Part shown: positions 9,965-22,004 of the stretch, piece by piece | Layout: every line of letters starts with the position of its first letter | Position numbering within the stretch: the first letter of the stretch is position 1 | NCBI GenBank assembly: GCA_017654935.2 | Contig: CM065710.1 | Coordinates: forward strand, 6,578,220-6,642,219 | Length of the DNA: 64,000 nt | From: Phymorhynchus buccinoides | Lineage: Eukaryota > Mollusca > Gastropoda > Neogastropoda > Raphitomidae | Reading direction: 5' to 3' | The notes under the pieces: generated by a model | The model's input: only the letters and a program-made list of their open reading frames with translations | Database searches by the model: none | What the model was told of the DNA's origin: nothing | Translations under genes and position numbers: made by a program

Positions 9965-11041
9965 CATGGATTCTCCGAGTTCGCGGGGGGGCATTTCCGA
10001 ACCCATAGCCCCGAAACCCGAGGATATTATGAAAATGGTGCAAGAATTGGATGCAAATTGGTCAAAGAAATTCGAGGCTCTCGGCAACCTTGTTCATCGC
10101 GCCATCTCGGACTCGCACGCGGGCCCAAGTGACCCAAAGAAAGCGTGGTCGTTTCGCTCATCCGAACCGGACAACACTATTGTTGTCAATGATGAAGAAT
10201 CGAATCTTGATGATTTAGAAGAGAACCTGGTGAAAACATACAGCAATCAAGAACCGGATCATCAAGAAGTCGATCACGACATTGAATTACTAGAAAGGAT
10301 CGCGGCAGAGATCGATTCGGAAGAAGAGAAACTTGGTGAAAAAGTGCTACCAGGACTGGCGAAAATTATTGACGGTCGCTTCAAGGAGAAACTCAAAGCT
10401 GCAGACCAAAAGAAGAAATTTGAAATCTACAACAGACCAGAAAACTGCGCACGCCTCATTGTGCCAATTGTCAACCCGGGAATTTGGAACAAACTTCCAG
10501 ACGCGGCTGTGAGAACAGATTTGAAGTATCAGCACATTCAGCACGCGATCATCAAAGCTGCCACTGCCACTGCGCGAGCGTATGACGTCATTCTCTCTAC
10601 AGACTCGAAACTGAGTGAAAAAATGGCGGGTGCGGTACAGAACTGCACAGATTCTATTGCTCTCTGCGCACATGCGTCTCGCGAGATATCCTTCCGCCGT
10701 CGCCATGCTCTTTGACCGTATCTCAGCAAACCAAAACTTTGTGACGAATCGGTCCCCATCACGTCACAGCTCTTTGGGGATGATCTAGGCATTTCGCTCA
10801 AAGAGATCAAAGAATCTGAACAGATAGCAGCGAGCTGTACCCAGCCAGAGAAGCCATACCGACCCCAAGGCGGAAATCAAGCCCACGGCTCTGCACAAAG
10901 CGAAAGTGGTTCCAGCCGGCGTGGCGGTTTTTTAGGGAAAAGTCGGGGGTTTCCCCACTACAAACGGCAGCAGTGGGGGCATCACAAACGTTGGCGAGGC
11001 CACTACAAGGGCCACAACTCCTGCTGGTCTCCCTATCACTA
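9965..11041 (+). pseudogene. DIRS gag-like protein with in-frame TGA
   Basis: The open frame runs from 9807; the first methionine of gag-like sequence is MDSPSS at 9965. An acidic N-terminal half (EESNLDDLEEN and similar) is followed by a conserved-looking RPENCARLIVPIVNPGIW block. A TGA at 10713-10715 interrupts the frame, but the same frame continues with LFGDDLGISLKEI and a basic Arg/Gly/His-rich tail ending at 11041. There is no CCHC knuckle. Restoring CGA at the stop would give arginine, consistent with CpG decay. Gag would package the RNA. Confidence 0.75.
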
Positions 11042-11220
11042 GCTGAAAAGGTGAGAAGCTTGATACGATCTTTTGAGGCTGATGTGGATAGTTTTGTGGC
11101 AGGAAGGCTGATGTTTTTTTCATCATGAATGGGCACAGATTTCGTCTGATTCTGAGATTTTGCAAATGATTCAAGGAGCACAAGATAGAGATAAATTGTC
11201 CTGTAGGAACTCTTAGTAAC

Positions 11221-11961
11221 TTGTCTTCTAACAAAACGCCAGCTGTCAGTCCTAGTGAATGCCAGATCATTGATTCAGAAGTCAATAAACTCATTTCAAA
11301 GCGTGTCATCTCCCAATGTAGTCACACTGAAGGTGAAGTACTCTCCCCTGTGTTTACTAGAAGAAAGAAAGATGGAACACATTGTATGATTCTGAATCTA
11401 AGTAGACTCAACTCAGAAGTTTGTTACCACCATTTTAAAATGGAAACACACAATACAGCTCTGACTCTTATTCATAAGAACTGTTTCATGGCATCAATAG
11501 ATCTTAAAGATGCATACTATTCAGTGCCCATTCATGAGGAACACAAAAAATTCCTGAGGTTTGTGTGGAAAGACCAACGTTTTGAATACAATGTACTACC
11601 AAACGGACTAGCTCCGGGACCTCGGTGGTTCACCAAACTGTTGAAACCAGTGTTCGCTTTGCTCAGAAAAGAGGGCCACATATCAACATCTTTTTTAGAT
11701 GATTCATTGCTGGTAGGGGCTACAAGACAAGCCTGCATGCAGAATGTCATTGACACTGCTACTCTTTTTCAAAAGCTGGGGTTCATTGTGCATCCAACAA
11801 AATCAGTATTTGAACCAAGTACAAAAATTCAGTATCTAGGTGTAATAATTGACTCGGTGGATATGAAGGTGAGACTCACTGAGGAAAAGAAGACAGGCTT
11901 GCAGAATGATTGCGAGAAGCTTCTAAGGAGAAATAAATGCAAGATCAGAGAACTGGCCTGA
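11221..11961 (+). pseudogene. DIRS reverse transcriptase
   Basis: The 246-residue frame has motif A (SIDLKDAYYSVPI), motif B (LPNGLAPGPRWFTKLLKPV) and the catalytic box FLDDSLLVGA; LDDS in place of the usual Y-x-DD is a DIRS hallmark. It stops at TGA (11959-11961) in RELA*VIGK, where related elements keep reading VIGKLVAS-type sequence, so the RNase H was once in the same protein. Sequence between 11042 and 11220 is too decayed to assign the N-terminus. Confidence 0.88.
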
Positions 11962-11973
11962 GTCATTGGGAAA

Positions 11974-12609
11974 ATGGTGGCCAGCTTTCCGGGAGTCAAA
12001 TTTGGACCACTTCACTACCGCCAGCTAGAAAAAGAAAAAACTGCAGCTTTGAAAAAGTGTAGAGGAGATTTTGATCAGTTCATGCTTTTATCACCAGATA
12101 GCCTTTCAGAGCTGCAATGGTGGACCGGGAACATTGGAACGGCGGAAAATGACATTTGCAAAGGTGAACCCGAAATTGTGGTTACAACAGATGCTAGTCT
12201 TACAGGATGGGGTTGTCACTGTGAAGGCGTATCTTCGGGCGGAGAGTGGTTGGTTGGTGAAACCGACTTTCACATAAATTACTTAGAACTGAAAGCTGTG
12301 TTGTTTGCCTTGAAATGTTTTCAGAGCACTGTGAGCAATAAGCATGTCAGACTCATGATTGACAACACCACCGCGGTGAGTTGTATAAACAAAATGGGTA
12401 CAAGCCACTCTGATACTTGCAATGACATTACAGGAGACATTTGGGCATGGTGTGTGAGGCATAGTGTGTGGTTGAGTGCTGCTCATATTCCGAGTGTTTT
12501 GAACACTGAAGCTGACAAAGAATCCAAATGCACCAACCTGGACACAGAATGGAAATTGTATGAGGCAACCTTACAGGATGCTTGCCAACGCTTGCAGGTC
12601 TCACCATAA
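11974..12609 (+). pseudogene. DIRS RNase H
   Basis: The 211-residue frame is in phase with the RT after the TGA. It contains a GPLHYRQLE linker, then RNase H signatures: VVTTDASLTGWG, NYLELKAVLFAL, LMIDNTTAVSCINK and a final EADKES. These carry the expected acidic metal ligands (D, E, D, D). The domain would remove the RNA template strand. Confidence 0.85.
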
Positions 12610-12870
12610 ATTGATCTATTTGCTTCCAGGACTAACTATCAGATGATGAGATTTGTTTCTTACAAAGCAGATGCAGAATGCAGAATCAATTGATGCATTT
12701 TCACTCTCTTGGAAAGTCTTAAATTTCTATGCTTTCCCACCTTTAAGCATCCCCCAATCCAAAGTCCCCCCCCCCCCGGGTGGCACATAAAATTCAATGG
12801 GAAAAAGCCACTGGGACCCTGGTAGTTCCAGTTTGGCCAACACAACCCTGGTACCCCGTGATACAACGCC
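12610..12870 (+). pseudogene. DIRS conserved segment after RNase H
   Basis: Broken frames read IDLFASRTNYQ just after 12609 and, past a homopolymer C run at 12766-12776, GTLVVPVWPTQPWYPVIQ near 12813-12866. Both resemble the conserved post-RNase H part of DIRS polyproteins. No methyltransferase domain could be recognised. Confidence 0.7.
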
Positions 12871-13149
12871 TCATGTGCAGCCGTCCTGTGAAACTTGCGG
12901 GTCGTCACAGGCTTCTTTATCTTCCAAGCCACCCCACAATGATCAACCCACTTCTTCAGAAACGCTGACTGGATCTGCTGGTCTGCAAAGTCTGAGGCCA
13001 GTGCTCATGAAAGCAGGATTGACCACAGAATGCATCAATCTAGTCTTAAACTCATGGAGGCCTAATACTTAAAAGTCGTACAACACATACATTAATACAT
13101 TAATAAATGGCTAGACTTTGTAAGAGAAAATGAAATCACAAACCCTAAC

Positions 13150-14013
13150 TATGTGCATGTCTCTAATTTCCTCACTAAACTGTACTCAGACGGTGCTAGC
13201 TATAGTACGGTTAATTTTGCTAGAAGTGCTATCGCTGCGTTTCTGAACCCCAAAGACTCCGACTCTATTGGAAACCACCCTGTTGTTTGTAGAGTGGTAA
13301 CAGGTGTGTTTCAAAATAGACCAGCACTACCAAAATACAGTGAAACATGGAATGTAGATATTGTTCTAAACACGCTTGAGCAGTGGCCATTATGTAGAAC
13401 AATTGACTTTGCAAAGACTCACTTACAGAACTGTCATGCTCCTTGCGTTGTTGTCAGGTCAAAGAGGGCAGGCAATCCACCAACTGACCATAGACGATGT
13501 AAAAATGTACAATACTAAATGTGTGGTTGTATAAATTATAGTTCACTACTTAAACAATCCAGACCAGGTGTCCATGTCAGGCCACTGGAAATATAAGCTT
13601 TTGAGAACAAAAAACTATGCATTGTTCATCATCTGAAACTGTATATAGACAGGACTGCAGAGTTGAGGGTTGGTAAACAACTTTTTATCACTTGTGTGAG
13701 ACCATACATGGCTGTGTCCAGGGACACCATTTCTAGATGGATTAAAACCGTTTTATGCGTTGCTGGTGTGGACACAGCAAAATTCACTTCTCATTCAACT
13801 AGAAGCGCAAGTACCACAGCAATGATAAGCAGAGGCGCATCAATGGACTGTATTCTCAAGGCCGTTGGCTGGTCCAAGTCAAGCACTTTCAGCAGGTTCT
13901 ACCACAAAATTGTGCAAAGCAGCATAGAGGAGAGTGCAGAAAGAACAAAAGAGGTCCTTGAATCAATTAGTATTGGACAGCTTTGTTGGCAAAACCACTT
14001 CGGAATAAGTTAG
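13150..14013 (+). pseudogene. DIRS tyrosine recombinase, frameshifted
   Basis: The N-terminal core-binding part (13153-13430) is intact. A frameshift near 13435 moves the first catalytic arginine block (LSGQRGQAIHQLTIDDVK) into another frame, and 13515-13660 has stops. The C-terminal catalytic part is open (13663-14013) with HSTRSAS (the H-x-x-R pair), GWSKSSTF and RFYHK, which supplies the nucleophilic tyrosine. The enzyme would integrate the circular DNA copy. Confidence 0.85.
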
Positions 14014-14093
14014 CGTATACACACAGGTACCACCCTTCAGATATTTAAATTCCCACCCTTAGATCTTTATCAGGGACATCATGTGGCTAAAGT

Positions 14094-14152
14094 CTGGCTA
14101 CTCTGGCGGGCACGCATCTCACGTTTTCACTTGGTCAGGGTGTGTATGCCTC
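14094..14152 (-). repeat. DIRS right inverted terminal repeat
   Basis: Reverse complement of 9456-9514 with few mismatches, ending in tgtgtatgcctc. Beyond it, 14223-14256 repeats the left outer flank (tatatctcgtatgctgattg) in direct orientation. Confidence 0.85.
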
Positions 14153-14165
14153 TTCCCAACAGCAC

Positions 14166-14362
14166 ACTCAATATAAATCCAGTTAAACTTCGACTTCAGG
14201 TAAGACACGTTTAACTTTATAATTATATCTCGTATGCTGATTGACCAGAGGTACAGAATGGAAAGACTAGGTCCAAGCATAAATTCTTATCCTTGTAAAA
14301 TAAAGTTTCTAGATACTCTCTCTCGTCTCTCTCTCTCCGCTTCTCTCTCTCTATCAAAAAAA

Positions 14363-14399
<37 letters not shown>

Positions 14400-14514
14400 T
14401 CTCTCTCCACTTCTCTCTCTCTCTCCATCTCTCTCAAAACACCAACGGCAGCCCATCACCTCATCTCTAAAAACAACTGCAATCGCCGAGCGTCAGATAT
14501 AGTTTTTTCTTTGT
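14166..14514. other. DIRS right flank and CT-rich tract up to the gap
   Basis: It contains the extra copy of the left-end word at 14223-14256 and an interrupted CT microsatellite at 14316-14437. No gene is seen. Confidence 0.6.
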
Positions 14515-15014
14515 NNNNNNNNNNNNNNNNNNNNNNNNNNNNNNNNNNNNNNNNNNNNNNNNNNNNNNNNNNNNNNNNNNNNNNNNNNNNNNNNNNNNNN
14601 NNNNNNNNNNNNNNNNNNNNNNNNNNNNNNNNNNNNNNNNNNNNNNNNNNNNNNNNNNNNNNNNNNNNNNNNNNNNNNNNNNNNNNNNNNNNNNNNNNNN
14701 NNNNNNNNNNNNNNNNNNNNNNNNNNNNNNNNNNNNNNNNNNNNNNNNNNNNNNNNNNNNNNNNNNNNNNNNNNNNNNNNNNNNNNNNNNNNNNNNNNNN
14801 NNNNNNNNNNNNNNNNNNNNNNNNNNNNNNNNNNNNNNNNNNNNNNNNNNNNNNNNNNNNNNNNNNNNNNNNNNNNNNNNNNNNNNNNNNNNNNNNNNNN
14901 NNNNNNNNNNNNNNNNNNNNNNNNNNNNNNNNNNNNNNNNNNNNNNNNNNNNNNNNNNNNNNNNNNNNNNNNNNNNNNNNNNNNNNNNNNNNNNNNNNNN
15001 NNNNNNNNNNNNNN
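14515..15014. other. Assembly gap of exactly 500 N
   Basis: The run of 500 N is a placeholder of arbitrary length. It lies in the spacer between the palindrome arms, so the join of left and right arms is not supported by continuous sequence. Confidence 0.99.
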
Positions 15015-15373
15015 GTCACCACGTTCACCAATAGCATATTCACTCAAAACTAAATAAAGGCAACAAACCTAATATGCCTTTTGACTTAACGTTTCATTAA
15101 ACCAACAACATACCGCTAAATACGCCACCGTCGTCGCATTGAAAAGACATTTTACGAAAAACTTCCCAGCTAGTCATGTCCAGATTCGTTTTGCCTTATG
15201 TGAAGCATTAGGTAATTTGCACCTGTGCGCAATGGTTTTCACATTCGGCGATTGGTTTTCACAATTGAGCGTAGACCATGATTATAAACATTTGAAGCAA
15301 CATCCACCAACCCCCGCCCCCCCCCCCCACAGACCCCCCTACACACACACACAATTTTTGCATCACACCTTGG
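15015..15373. other. Right-arm side of spacer, no gene
   Basis: Unique AT-rich sequence with a poly-C run near 15318-15328 and a short CA run. It has no visible counterpart next to the left arm. Confidence 0.5.
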
Positions 15374-16673
15374 CACTCTTAGCAGACGACAATTTTTGCT
15401 ATTGGAGTTATTTGCCCAAGTTAACTCCCTTGTCGAGATTTGTTTGAATTTAATCGTATTTTATTATATTTTTGACTAATTAAAGTTTGTATTGACATAA
15501 GATGCGTATGGTTGGAACCAGGAGAAATCATAGATTTTATTCCATACATTTGTATTAATTGAGATGCTCGCATAGCCTGACAATGTAAGATTTTGTGATC
15601 GGTAAAATGAACAACCAGTTCAAAATACTCCCGGTCGTTTCGTAGGTTTTCTATTCCTATTCAAAATTGTAATCAAATGGTTGAATTTCTATTTACGCGA
15701 CCTAAATCTATAATCTATCCCCTTTCGTTTCATTTATGGCATGCTATGGGTTTTTTCCGTATAAACTTGTAGCACCGTCACAAATAAATACAGTGGTAAT
15801 GGGTGGTAGCGATTCCAGAACCTTCTACGGCTCTTTGTACCATGTGCGCGCGCGCGCACGCTCGGTTGAACTGCCTTTCGAATCGAAATATTGATTTTCT
15901 AAACCAAGTAATTTTATTTCGATTGGCACATATGTTTTCGTTCTAATAACTAATAAATTTAGTTTTGTATATTGAAAATGATTTTGGACTTTATAGATTT
16001 ATAATATTTTACGATTAAACAGGGAGCCTAAAATATGAAATTCGACTTGTTTTCTATCGAATTTCAGGACACACCAAAATGTAGAGAGAACCTATATAGG
16101 GGATTGAATTGGGACTTGAAATTTATGCGAATGAAAGTTGGCATATTGTATTTTTTTAATTATTATTTTGTTGTTTTGATTTGTGAAGCAGTTATAAATT
16201 TATTTATTTTATAAAACTATCGTTTGAGCCTGTAAAAGTTGGCTCCTAGTTTGCACTTTAATCGCAAATATTTCCTTTAAAAGAGAAATTCCCGACTATT
16301 GATGAATGTCATGTTATTTTGTGTTTTTCAAGCTTTACAACCATATGCAATATGTCTTGTTAGGTATGACGACCATAGAGACAACACACTTAAAAGGTGT
16401 AGTAACAAACACAAAATCTGGTGGCGACAGGCTCTCGAGGAGCCGATCGCCGAAAGATGCTGTTGTCTTTGCGGTCCGGGCTTGGGGCAAAATTTGGTCC
16501 ATAAGGAATTTACATCCCCAAGTAAAATCTCAATGCCCCACATGGCCGAAAGGCCGAAGAGGGCGTAAAGCATTATTTTCTCAATTTGGTCCATACCCAC
16601 GAAAAACAGGAACATCCATCTCCTCAACCTCTACTTCCCAAATGGCTGCAACCAACCCAATGACCTAACCTAG

Positions 16674-17213
16674 ATGAAGGACCTGGGCTCTGATGGCAGC
16701 AGCTGGATAGTCAGGGGAGACTTCAACAGCAGTCACTCCCTCTGGGACACCAGTCAAACCCCTCAACAAGAACAACAACTTGCAGACGTCATCACCGATT
16801 CAAACCTGATCATCTTAAATGACGGCTCCTTCACTAGACTTGGACAGAGTCCTGGTCAACGTAACACAGCCATCAACCTAACCCTCACCACCCCGGACCT
16901 CTACCACGATGCGAAATGGACAACGGGCACACACCACCTTCAATCGGACCATCTCCCACTGCATCTGGTCCTGAATAGCGCAGACCCAACCCCGACCGAC
17001 TTTGACATGGAACCAAAATACCAACTTCACAAGGCCGACTGGGACAACTTCGCCCGTCACCTGTCCATGACCTGTAATACCATCGACCCCACACACCCGG
17101 ACATCGAGACCTACTACAGCAACATCCGAACGATGATCCTGATGGCAGCCGATGCAACCATTCCAAAGAAAAAGCCAAGCAACAACCTTCCTCACCAACA
17201 CTCCGACGCCTGA
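16674..17213 (+). pseudogene. LINE endonuclease domain, C-terminal part (right copy)
   Basis: The 179-residue frame matches the left copy except for two residues (LTT for LIT; KKKPS for KKTPS). GDFN and SDHLP are kept. It ends at the same TGA before WTEDC. The following sequence to 17460 reads on as a Lys/Arg-rich linker, then shifts frame. Confidence 0.8.
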
Positions 17214-17719
17214 TGGACTGAAGACTGCTTAAAAGCCAAGCAAAAGAAACAACGCCTGCTGTGCAACTGCAAGAAGAACCAATCAGAGCCCAACCAAGAA
17301 GCCCTTCGTGAAGCTTCAAATGACTTCAAGGAGCTCTCCGTAACTGCCATGAAAGACCACTGGGAACAATTCTGCAGAGAAGAAATCCGCGGCACACAGG
17401 ACGGCTCCAAAATCTGGAAAAAAGTCAATCAACTCCGCAAGAAAAGACGCCACAACTCCTAATCAACGGCCAACTAACAAAAGACGCTAAAGAAAAGGCA
17501 GAAGCCCTAGCTGATACCTTCGCCAAAGCCAGCCAAACCAGGCATCTACCACCAGAACTACAACAACAACGCAGAGAGGCAGAGGCCAACTTCACCACAC
17601 CAGCCCCAGACAACTCTGCCTCCATCAACAACGATATCTCCATCGACGAACTAAAGTCAATCATAACTGGGCTAAAGTCAGTCACCAAAGCAACAGGCAC
17701 GGACCCGATCTCCTACAAC

Positions 17720-18208
17720 ATGATCCGGCACCTCCCACCGCCCATGCTACAAGTCCTTACCAACTTCTACCAGACATGCTCGGACAAGGGCATCATCCCC
17801 ACCGCCTGGAAAACTGCCGCTGTTGTTGCAATCCCCAAGGACGGAAAACCCCACCACCTACCAGACAGCTACCGTCCAATTGCCCTAACGCCCCACCTGG
17901 GAAAGATCTACGAACACATCACCAAACGGAGACTGGAGTTCTTCCTCGACCAAAACCAGACGATCCCAACCTGCCAAGCTGGTTTCAGACGGGGAAGGCA
18001 GTGCACCGAACACGTCGTCCACCTACTCGAGGACACCAAAAAATGGACAAAACAAAAGAACAGAACCACCGTGGCGACCTTTTTTGACATAAAAAAGCAT
18101 TTGATACAGTGTGGCACGCCAAACTCCTTGACAAACTCAGCGCCATTGGCATCTCTTGACGGATGTACGCCTTCATCGCCACCTTCCTGGACTCCAGAAA
18201 GATGGTAG
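17720..18208 (+). pseudogene. LINE reverse transcriptase, fingers (right copy, frameshifted)
   Basis: Identical to the left copy through TTVATFFDIKK. Then a run of six A instead of seven (near 18094) shifts the frame, so the AFDTVW part of motif A is lost and the last 30 or so residues are out of frame. Such an indel could be real or a homopolymer sequencing error. Confidence 0.8.
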
Positions 18209-19827
18209 TAAAGGTCAGCTCCTCCCTCTCCACCACCCACACCCTCGACATGGGTGTACCACAAGGCAGCGTTATTGCCCCAGCCCTCTTCACCATCATT
18301 CTATACGACATCCTAAAGACAACGGAAAACTTCGGTCCAAGCAAAGTACCAACTGTCTCACTCTTCGCCGATGACCTTGCCCTCTGGCTAAACGTCTCCG
18401 AGCCACACCACTCTCGTCAGATGGCATGGTACCAAAACCTCATCAACCGGATCAAGACCTACATGACCAACAACGGATTCCAATTATCACCAGAAAAGAC
18501 GACACACCTAGTCTTCACCAGAACCAACTACCTACGCAACCACTACAGCATCAAACTCGGAGACCACACCATCAAACCCAGCAAGGAGGCAAAATTCCTG
18601 GGAATCACCATCACCCAAGGCCTGAACTGGAGTCGTCACATCAACCGTCAAAGATCAAAAGCCATGAGAGCTGTCGGCCTCATCAAAACCCTGAAGAAAG
18701 AACCCTGGGCCACTCCAGAAAGCCTAATCCACCTCACTGGCGCCCTTGTCCGCTCCCGTCTAACTTACAGGCATGAAGTCCTTCTCAACGCCAGCGACAA
18801 CCAATGGAAACTACTACAAAGACCTGAACACGCCATGGACGTCCACCCCGCAGCTGTCAACGACCTGGTGTACCAAGAGGCCGGCTGGCTTCCCCTCCAG
18901 GATGAATGCCTAAATCAAGGAGCCAACTTCGAGGCCAGAGTCACAACTAGCGACAACAACGTCAAAACTGCCCTCCACAACCAGACTACCAAAGACATGG
19001 CCAGACAACGACACCTCAAAAGGACCAACCCAAAACTTCACCGGAAAATGACGCCATTGGAAAATCACACCAAACCCATCTGGCAAAGGGCCAATATCCA
19101 ACCCGATGACATCATACCAACTCAGCCAACCATGCTACCCCCCTGGGAACTCCTCAAACCCAAAATCATCACAGATTATGGGACCACGACAACAAAAAAG
19201 GACAACCCCCTCTACCTGGCCACCATCGCCAAAGAAACGATAGACACCTGCTACTCCAACCACCTCCAAATCTACACTGATGGCTCCATCCAAGACGATG
19301 GCAAAGCTGGCTGCGCCATGGTCATCCCCGACCACAACGCTACTGAAAAGTACAGCCTCAACCATGGTGTCAGCATCTTCACAGCAGAAATGTACGCCAT
19401 CCTCCAAGCCTGCCACTACGTCAACAACATAAATCCCCCACCCAGGGCAGCTGTGATCCTCACCGACTCCAAATCATCCCTCCAAGCCCTCGCTTCAGGA
19501 CACAAAATCAACCGAAAAGAACTCCAGCAAGAAACTCTGACCCTGGCCCACCAGATTCAACTAAAAGGGACAGAGTTAACCCTACTCTGGCTCCCCTCAC
19601 ACTGTGGAATCTACGGCAACGAACTGGCTGACAAAGCAGCAAAAACCGCCCCCGACACCGGAGAAACCACCGACCTTGGCCTGTCCCTCGCAGAAACCGT
19701 CTGCAAACTAAAAGAGGCCAGTAACTCCATCAGAAACGACACCATGAAGAAGCGCTGCGCTGAACATGGATGGATCTTCATCCCAAGACAAAAAACAACA
19801 ACTTCATATCGACTACGACTCCCCTGA
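18163..19827 (+). pseudogene. LINE reverse transcriptase motifs B-C and RNase H (right copy)
   Basis: The 554 residues differ from the left copy at 8 positions, including KE for KK, RHE for GHE and KTA for TTA. Motif C (FADD) and the RNase H acidic residues are conserved. The zinc-knuckle C-terminus follows in another frame at about 19840-20247. Confidence 0.88.
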
Positions 19828-20369
19828 CGCCACCAACAAATACTCTGCAGAATACGGACAGGATTCCACCGACATGTCCTCCTGAACCTGAACTGCCCAT
19901 GTGGCACGCCAGCCTCCCTCAGCCATGCCCTCAGCGACTGCCCAGCCCTACCAGACAGCATGGACTCCATCAGGCAGTACCGTAAACTACACAAACTAAA
20001 ACTTCAAGATTTCCTGCTTCCTCACCCCTCCCTCGGAACCACACCAATGAGGTTGCTGACCGAAGCACTACTGGTCTCAGGACTGGAAGAATGGTTTAAA
20101 AAAAGAAAAAAAAAAAGAAGAGACTTCCGCCCCTGTAACCTACCACCAAGATGTCAACCACCACCACGACGACGCCCAGCGCCTTCCACCAACTCATCCC
20201 AGACCCTCCACCTCCAGATCATCAACCGCTCCGCGGACCCTGCCTAAACCGACTCAGCACCAGCGAAACTTGTCCCTAAGAGCCTCGGCTATGAGGACGT
20301 TAAACCTTCCACTACTAACCAACCAAAATTTGGTTAGTCTCATACAGCATGGTTACCGCTGCACATATC

Positions 20370-20510
20370 TATATTGTTAAAAACTCGGGACTTTACTGGT
20401 GTTGCACTGCCTCCGGGCATTGCAGCCAGTATTGTTCCCACCATCTTTGTATTTACAAATGTCCCATATGTGTCTATGACCGAGAGGACGTAAAACACCA
20501 TTGTTCATTC
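20370..20510 (+). repeat. SINE-like dispersed repeat (right arm)
   Basis: Reverse complement of the copy at 3896-4030, lying directly after the LINE 3' end. In this orientation it ends ctatgaccgagaggacgtaa, similar to the LINE terminus at 20288-20303. Confidence 0.6.
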
Positions 20511-20700
20511 ATTCATTCAATTTGGTTAGTCTGGTTTTGAGACTCGTTGGAGAGAGAAGAAATAAAGAGAGAGAGGGACCTGTGTCAGCCTTGACTGCCT
20601 GTTGCTGTTTGCCGTTTGCTGCCAACTGTTTCCTGTCATATTCTTCCTGCACTCCTGTCTGTCCCTGCACCCTTCACGCCTCCACACCACACCATCACAA

Positions 20701-20709
20701 CTACTACTT

Positions 20710-20789
<80 letters not shown>

Positions 20790-20790
20790 G
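20701..20790. repeat. (CTA)n trinucleotide array
   Basis: Mirror of 3604-3700, but uninterrupted over most of its length. Confidence 0.95.
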
Positions 20791-21012
20791 CAACATATAA
20801 TTAATAATATAAACGAATATTGAAACATAAAACAATCATCATCAGAAACAACATACAGTAGCAAAGATACAACAGTGACATGGTAGGCAGAGCATCAACA
20901 TCAGTAATAAGAACAAGCAAAACAGAAAACCAAACGATCTAATAAACAAACATAATTTGTAAAAAAATTTAAAACCCACTATTTCCACTACAATTTACTT
21001 CTTCTACTACTA
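20790..21012. repeat. Repeat R, inverted copy
   Basis: Reverse complement of 3372-3602, next to the trinucleotide array. Confidence 0.75.
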
Positions 21013-21109
21013 CTACTACTATAAAAATAATAATAACAATAATAATTGTGAAATTGTGTGTTCCTTTGTTTTTATTTTATTTTTGTTTTTTTGTTTGCTT
21101 AAATTATTA

Positions 21110-21164
21110 TTATCATTAATATTATTATTATTATGATTATGATTATTATTATTATTATAACACA
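21110..21164. repeat. (ATT)n microsatellite
   Basis: Mirror of 3238-3290; it includes TATGATT variants that the left arm lacks. Confidence 0.9.
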
Positions 21165-21253
21165 GCACAACATCACACTCTGTTACCTCAGTCATAGCAG
21201 CCCAAAAGTCATTGTGGGAAGCAGCTCCAAAGGCCCTCCCCTTCAGATAGTTC

Positions 21254-21255
<2 letters not shown>

Positions 21256-21337
<82 letters not shown>
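21256..21337. repeat. (GA)n microsatellite
   Basis: Pure GA array, mirror of 3048-3139. Confidence 0.97.
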
Positions 21338-21339
<2 letters not shown>

Positions 21340-22004
21340 ACTGAACATTGAAATGTTTTTATGTGTGATTCGGCCTTGGGCCACAGTACAAATGGGAATG
21401 ACGAACGGGTGAAAGGGAGGACGTGTAATGGGCGTATTAATAAGGGTAATCATATGATTAGACCATATGCAATAACAAAAACCGTTCATAGCGAAATGAT
21501 GATCAACAAAACAGTGCTTCAAATATTTCCAGAACAAAATCAAATACAACTATTACCTTTACTTATATAGCATAGGGTCAGGTAAAACCGACCTATGTTA
21601 TGTTTCCAAACCCAGCTAGGCTTGTGTCAGTGTCAGTTTAATCATGCTATTTAAGTCATAAAGTGAGCTCCTTCCACTGCTGTGACTGTGTATTCCCTCA
21701 TGTTGTTTAACATTGAGTGCTATGGCACAAGGCCTACAATCATACCTAATCATTGTTATTTCTTGTTTATATTTATGTGTGTATATTTTATATTGTTGCA
21801 GGATGTAATCTCTGCACTGTCTTCCTTAGTCTTATTCCTAGTAAATAAACAAAGTCAAACAACTGTCTGGTTTCCTCTATATGTTCCTGGTCTGCGTGGA
21901 GTGCTGATCAACACCCTCCAATCCTTATCCTGATTCTTATCCCTCATCAACTCCTCCTTATCCCTAAGCCCTTACCCCTTACCACCCCCATCACACATGT
22001 ATAC
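21338..22004. other. Non-coding stretch
   Basis: Mirror of 2396-3047. No gene or domain recognised. Confidence 0.4.

Larger units (their letters stand above)
9438..14250 (+). mobile_element. Degenerate DIRS-type tyrosine-recombinase retrotransposon
   Basis: In order there are a left inverted repeat, gag, reverse transcriptase with an LDDS catalytic box, RNase H, a conserved post-RNase H segment, a tyrosine recombinase with HSTR and RFY boxes, and a right inverted repeat. This is the arrangement of DIRS elements, which integrate by recombinase rather than by a DDE integrase or endonuclease. It lies only in the spacer of the large palindrome. Gag and RT/RNase H are each cut by a TGA and the recombinase is frameshifted, so this copy is dead. 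No target-site duplication is expected for this class and none was seen. Confidence 0.9.
16612..20325 (+). mobile_element. I/Nimbus-like non-LTR retrotransposon, 5'-truncated (right copy)
   Basis: Inverted counterpart of 4075-7790, with the same 5' truncation inside the endonuclease, the same two in-frame TGA stops and the same 3' end. In addition it lacks one A in a homopolymer near 18094, so the reverse transcriptase motif A is frameshifted here but not in the left copy. Confidence 0.88.

Noticed and set aside
10347..11309. Minus-strand open frames across the DIRS gag
   Set aside because: Antisense to gag; no domain and no splice context.
4075..12609. TGA recoded as an amino acid in mobile-element genes
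   Set aside because: Several stops are TGA, but TAA stops and frameshifts occur too, and CpG or G-to-A decay explains the TGA sites.
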